DNA from: Leucobacter chromiiresistens
GTDB lineage: Bacteria; Actinomycetota; Actinomycetes; Actinomycetales; Microbacteriaceae
DNA length: 64,000 nucleotides
NCBI RefSeq assembly: GCF_900102345.1
Contig: NZ_FNKB01000001.1
Location: 248,001 to 312,000, forward strand
Direction: 5' to 3'
Shown: one piece after another, positions 62,324 to 64,000 of the stretch
How positions within the stretch are numbered: the first letter of the stretch is position 1
How the letters are laid out: every line of letters starts with the position of its first letter
Position numbers and translations under genes: made by a program
Notes under the pieces: model-generated
What the model was told of the DNA's origin: nothing
Database searches by the model: none
Seen by the model: only the letters and a program-made list of their open reading frames with translations

Positions 62324-63019
62324 ATGAACGCCACCACGCAGACCCTCCGCGCAGCCCGCCCCGACCTCGCCGCCGACCTCGCTCCGCAGTCGGCCCCCGA
62401 ACGCCGTGTTCCCGAGGGCACCGAGGTGCGCGGCTTCGCGCTCTACGTCGGCCTCGCCGACGACAAGATCGCCGACGGCGATCCGAAGCTCGGCGCCATC
62501 GTCACCCGCATCAAGCAGCTCGTCGCCGAACTCGCTCCTGCCGCCGAGACCTACGCCGCCGTCGCCCTCGCCCCCGAGCAGACCGGCGGTCGCGATGTCG
62601 ACGTCGTGCGCCTCGCGCTCGGCGACCCGGCCGCGGTAGCCCGTCAGAAGCAGCACGAGGCCGAGGAGCAGGATCATGCCGCCTCCGGGGTGATCCTCGA
62701 TCTCTCGCGCAAGCGCGTGCTGCTCGACAACGTGACGGCCGCCCTCACGTTCCGCGAGTTCGAGCTGCTGCAGTACCTGGTGCTGCGCGAGGGTCGCACC
62801 ATCAGCCGTGAAGAGCTCATCGCCGCGCTGTGGAGCGAGGGGAGCGACGAGGAGGTGCCGAGCGAGCGCACCATCGATGTGCACATCCGCCGCCTTCGCG
62901 TGAAGCTCGCGCAGTACCAGGACATCGTGCGCACGGTGCGCGGCACCGGCTACCGCTTCGACCGCCATGCTGACGTGGCGATCCTCCACACCGCCGCGCC
63001 GAGCCCCGACGCGTTCTAG
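62324..63019 (+). CDS. PhoB-type winged-helix regulator without receiver domain
   Basis: A 231-residue protein. The C-terminal domain (about residues 118-215) is an OmpR/PhoB winged helix: LTFREFELLQYLVLREGRTISREELIAALW and RTIDVHIRRLRVKL, ending with VRGTGYRFD. The N-terminal 115 residues have no Asp phosphorylation site of a CheY-type receiver. They include RGFALYVGLADDKIADGDPKLGAIVTRIKQLVAEL, an unrecognised alpha/beta domain. ATG 62324 is chosen by ribosome site and homology. Confidence 0.83.
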   Translation: MNATTQTLRAARPDLAADLAPQSAPERRVPEGTEVRGFALYVGLADDKIADGDPKLGAIVTRIKQLVAELAPAAETYAAVALAPEQTGGRDVDVVRLALGDPAAVARQKQHEAEEQDHAASGVILDLSRKRVLLDNVTAALTFREFELLQYLVLREGRTISREELIAALWSEGSDEEVPSERTIDVHIRRLRVKLAQYQDIVRTVRGTGYRFDRHADVAILHTAAPSPDAF

Positions 63020-63190
63020 GCGATGCGCCTGCCGCGCGCCGCAGCTCGCGACGCGCCGCACGCGCGACTCGACTCGCGCGGCCAGCACGCGCCGCGCACG
63101 GCGTTTCCCCTGCCGCGCAAGGCGCTACCGCGACGCGAGTCACCTGCGGTAGCCTCAAAGGCGCATCCTACGTCTTGAAGGAGACCGAAC

Positions 63191-63886
63191 ATGACTACGT
63201 TGCCCCCTGAGGATCAGCCCGGCCGCGAGCCCGCCGGCCACGGTTCAGGCGATCCCGCGCCGACGACGCCACCGGCTCCGCCCGCACCGCCCACGGTGCC
63301 GCAGGCTCCCCCGGCCGCTCCCACGGCTCCCCCGGCAGCGCCCCAGTTCCAGGCGCCGCAGTACCAGGCGCCCGCCGCACCGCCGGTCCCCCCGCAAGCT
63401 CCGCAGTACCAGCAGCCGCAGCAGCCGCAGCAGCCGCAGCAGGGCTTCCAGCAGCCGCAGCAGCCCCCGCACTACGGCGCTCCGGGCCAGACGCCGCCCC
63501 CCGGCGGCTACCAGCAGCCGCCCGCCGGGTACGGTCAGCCGGCCGCCGACCCCGCCACGAACGTAGTGCTGAACTACTGGCTGTCGGTCTTCTTCTCCTG
63601 GATCCCGGCACTCATCTTCTACCTGATCGACAAGGACAAGGGCGATCAGCGCGTGTACGCGTACCAGCGCGACAACCTGAACTTCTCGCTGCTGCGCGTG
63701 GGCGTCGGCGTGGTCACGTGGATCCTGGCCCTGATCCCTTACATCGGGTTCATCTTCGGGTTCCTGCTCGGCATCGGGTCGCTCGTGCTCTTCATCTTCC
63801 ACATCATCGCAGCGGTGAAGGCGAGCGACGGCTTCCGCCGCGGCGAGCAGCCGGGCTTCATCTTCAACATCCCGCTCGTCAAGTAG
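63191..63886 (+). CDS. DUF4870 membrane protein with Pro/Gln-rich N-terminus
   Basis: A 231-residue protein. Residues of about 1-120 are a disordered Pro/Ala/Gln-rich region with QQPQQPQQ and APQ repeats, coded by CAGCCGCAG-type DNA repeats near 63410-63460. The C-terminal part (from about 125) has DUF4870/Tic20-like helices: NYWLSVFFSWIPALIFYLI and later FGFLLGIGSLVLFIFHIIAAVKA. ATG 63191 follows GAAGGAGACC. Function not known. Confidence 0.87.
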   Translation: MTTLPPEDQPGREPAGHGSGDPAPTTPPAPPAPPTVPQAPPAAPTAPPAAPQFQAPQYQAPAAPPVPPQAPQYQQPQQPQQPQQGFQQPQQPPHYGAPGQTPPPGGYQQPPAGYGQPAADPATNVVLNYWLSVFFSWIPALIFYLIDKDKGDQRVYAYQRDNLNFSLLRVGVGVVTWILALIPYIGFIFGFLLGIGSLVLFIFHIIAAVKASDGFRRGEQPGFIFNIPLVK

Positions 63887-63905
63887 CGCACCGCGCTCGG
63901 GCCTC

Positions 63906-63941
63906 GGCGCCTCGGACCTGCACACGCAGATCCGGGGCGCC
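63906..63941 (+). terminator. Hairpin terminator after DUF4870 gene
   Basis: 16-base arms at 63906-63921 and 63926-63941 pair at 14 positions plus one G-U, with a 4-nt ACAC loop. No strong T tract follows. The rest of the window to 64000 shows no gene. Confidence 0.6.
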
Positions 63942-64000
63942 GCGGTCGTTCAGGGGCGGCGCGTCACGTGCTGTACGCGGCGCGGCGCGCGCGCCAGGCG

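Overview
The window is about 64 kb of very GC-rich DNA with short intergenic gaps and frequent ATGA or TGATG stop/start overlaps. The 32-residue AURKAIP1/COX24-type ribosomal protein, the System II cytochrome c operon next to a histidine phosphatase, PdxST, SipW-type exported proteins and many -10 boxes placed 6-7 nt before a start codon point to an actinobacterium. Microbacteriaceae is most likely and a Leucobacter-like genus is plausible, but this is inference from gene content. I see no tRNA, rRNA, CRISPR array, transposase or phage gene. The character is chromosomal and rich in ABC importers and amine/amino-acid catabolism.

Layout. 1-6.0 kb: a partial M24/creatinase-like peptidase and an SsuABC/ThiXYZ-type importer on the minus strand, divergent from a RidA protein and an NADP-type aldehyde dehydrogenase, with a cluster of GTATC inverted repeats between them. 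6.0-7.2 kb: mannose-1-phosphate guanylyltransferase. 7.2-13.1 kb: a soluble Cache protein and FadR-type regulator divergent from a polyamine-type importer (potABCD order: ATPase, binding protein, two permeases). 13.1-17.1 kb: histidine phosphatase, TlpA, CcdA, ResB with no ResC/CcsA after ResB. 17.3-18.6 kb: an archaeal-type aspartyl-tRNA synthetase. 18.7-21.8 kb: a SipW signal peptidase carrying its own LPXTG-like tail, with three probable substrates. 21.9-25.9 kb: methyltransferase, thioredoxin-reductase-like flavoprotein, XRE-cupin regulator and PLP synthase pdxST. 26.0-36.6 kb: a dipeptide-type importer with a fused CMD/alkylhydroperoxidase protein, divergent from three oxidoreductases. 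36.6-46.2 kb: a LysR-linked catabolic locus (NCS1 permease, class III aminotransferase, aldehyde dehydrogenase, MHS transporter, M20 amidohydrolase, DUF1028, RidA). 46.2-49.2 kb: a flavin monooxygenase behind a structured leader, a Dabb protein, a glutaredoxin, bS22 and an ArsR regulator. 49.4-51.5 kb: TrkH/TrkA. 51.6-54.2 kb: a four-gene coupled cassette with a WXG100-like protein. 54.3-60.5 kb: proC, a CDF transporter and another ABC importer. 60.8-63.9 kb: tadA, upp, a small leaderless ORF, a winged-helix regulator and a DUF4870 protein.

The most unusual items are the leader at 46241-46343, whose basal helix would hide the ribosome binding site of the monooxygenase, the four-gene WXG-like/glycine-zipper cassette at 51564-54194, the LPXTG-tailed signal peptidase operon, and two related long palindromes at 60.5-60.7 kb.
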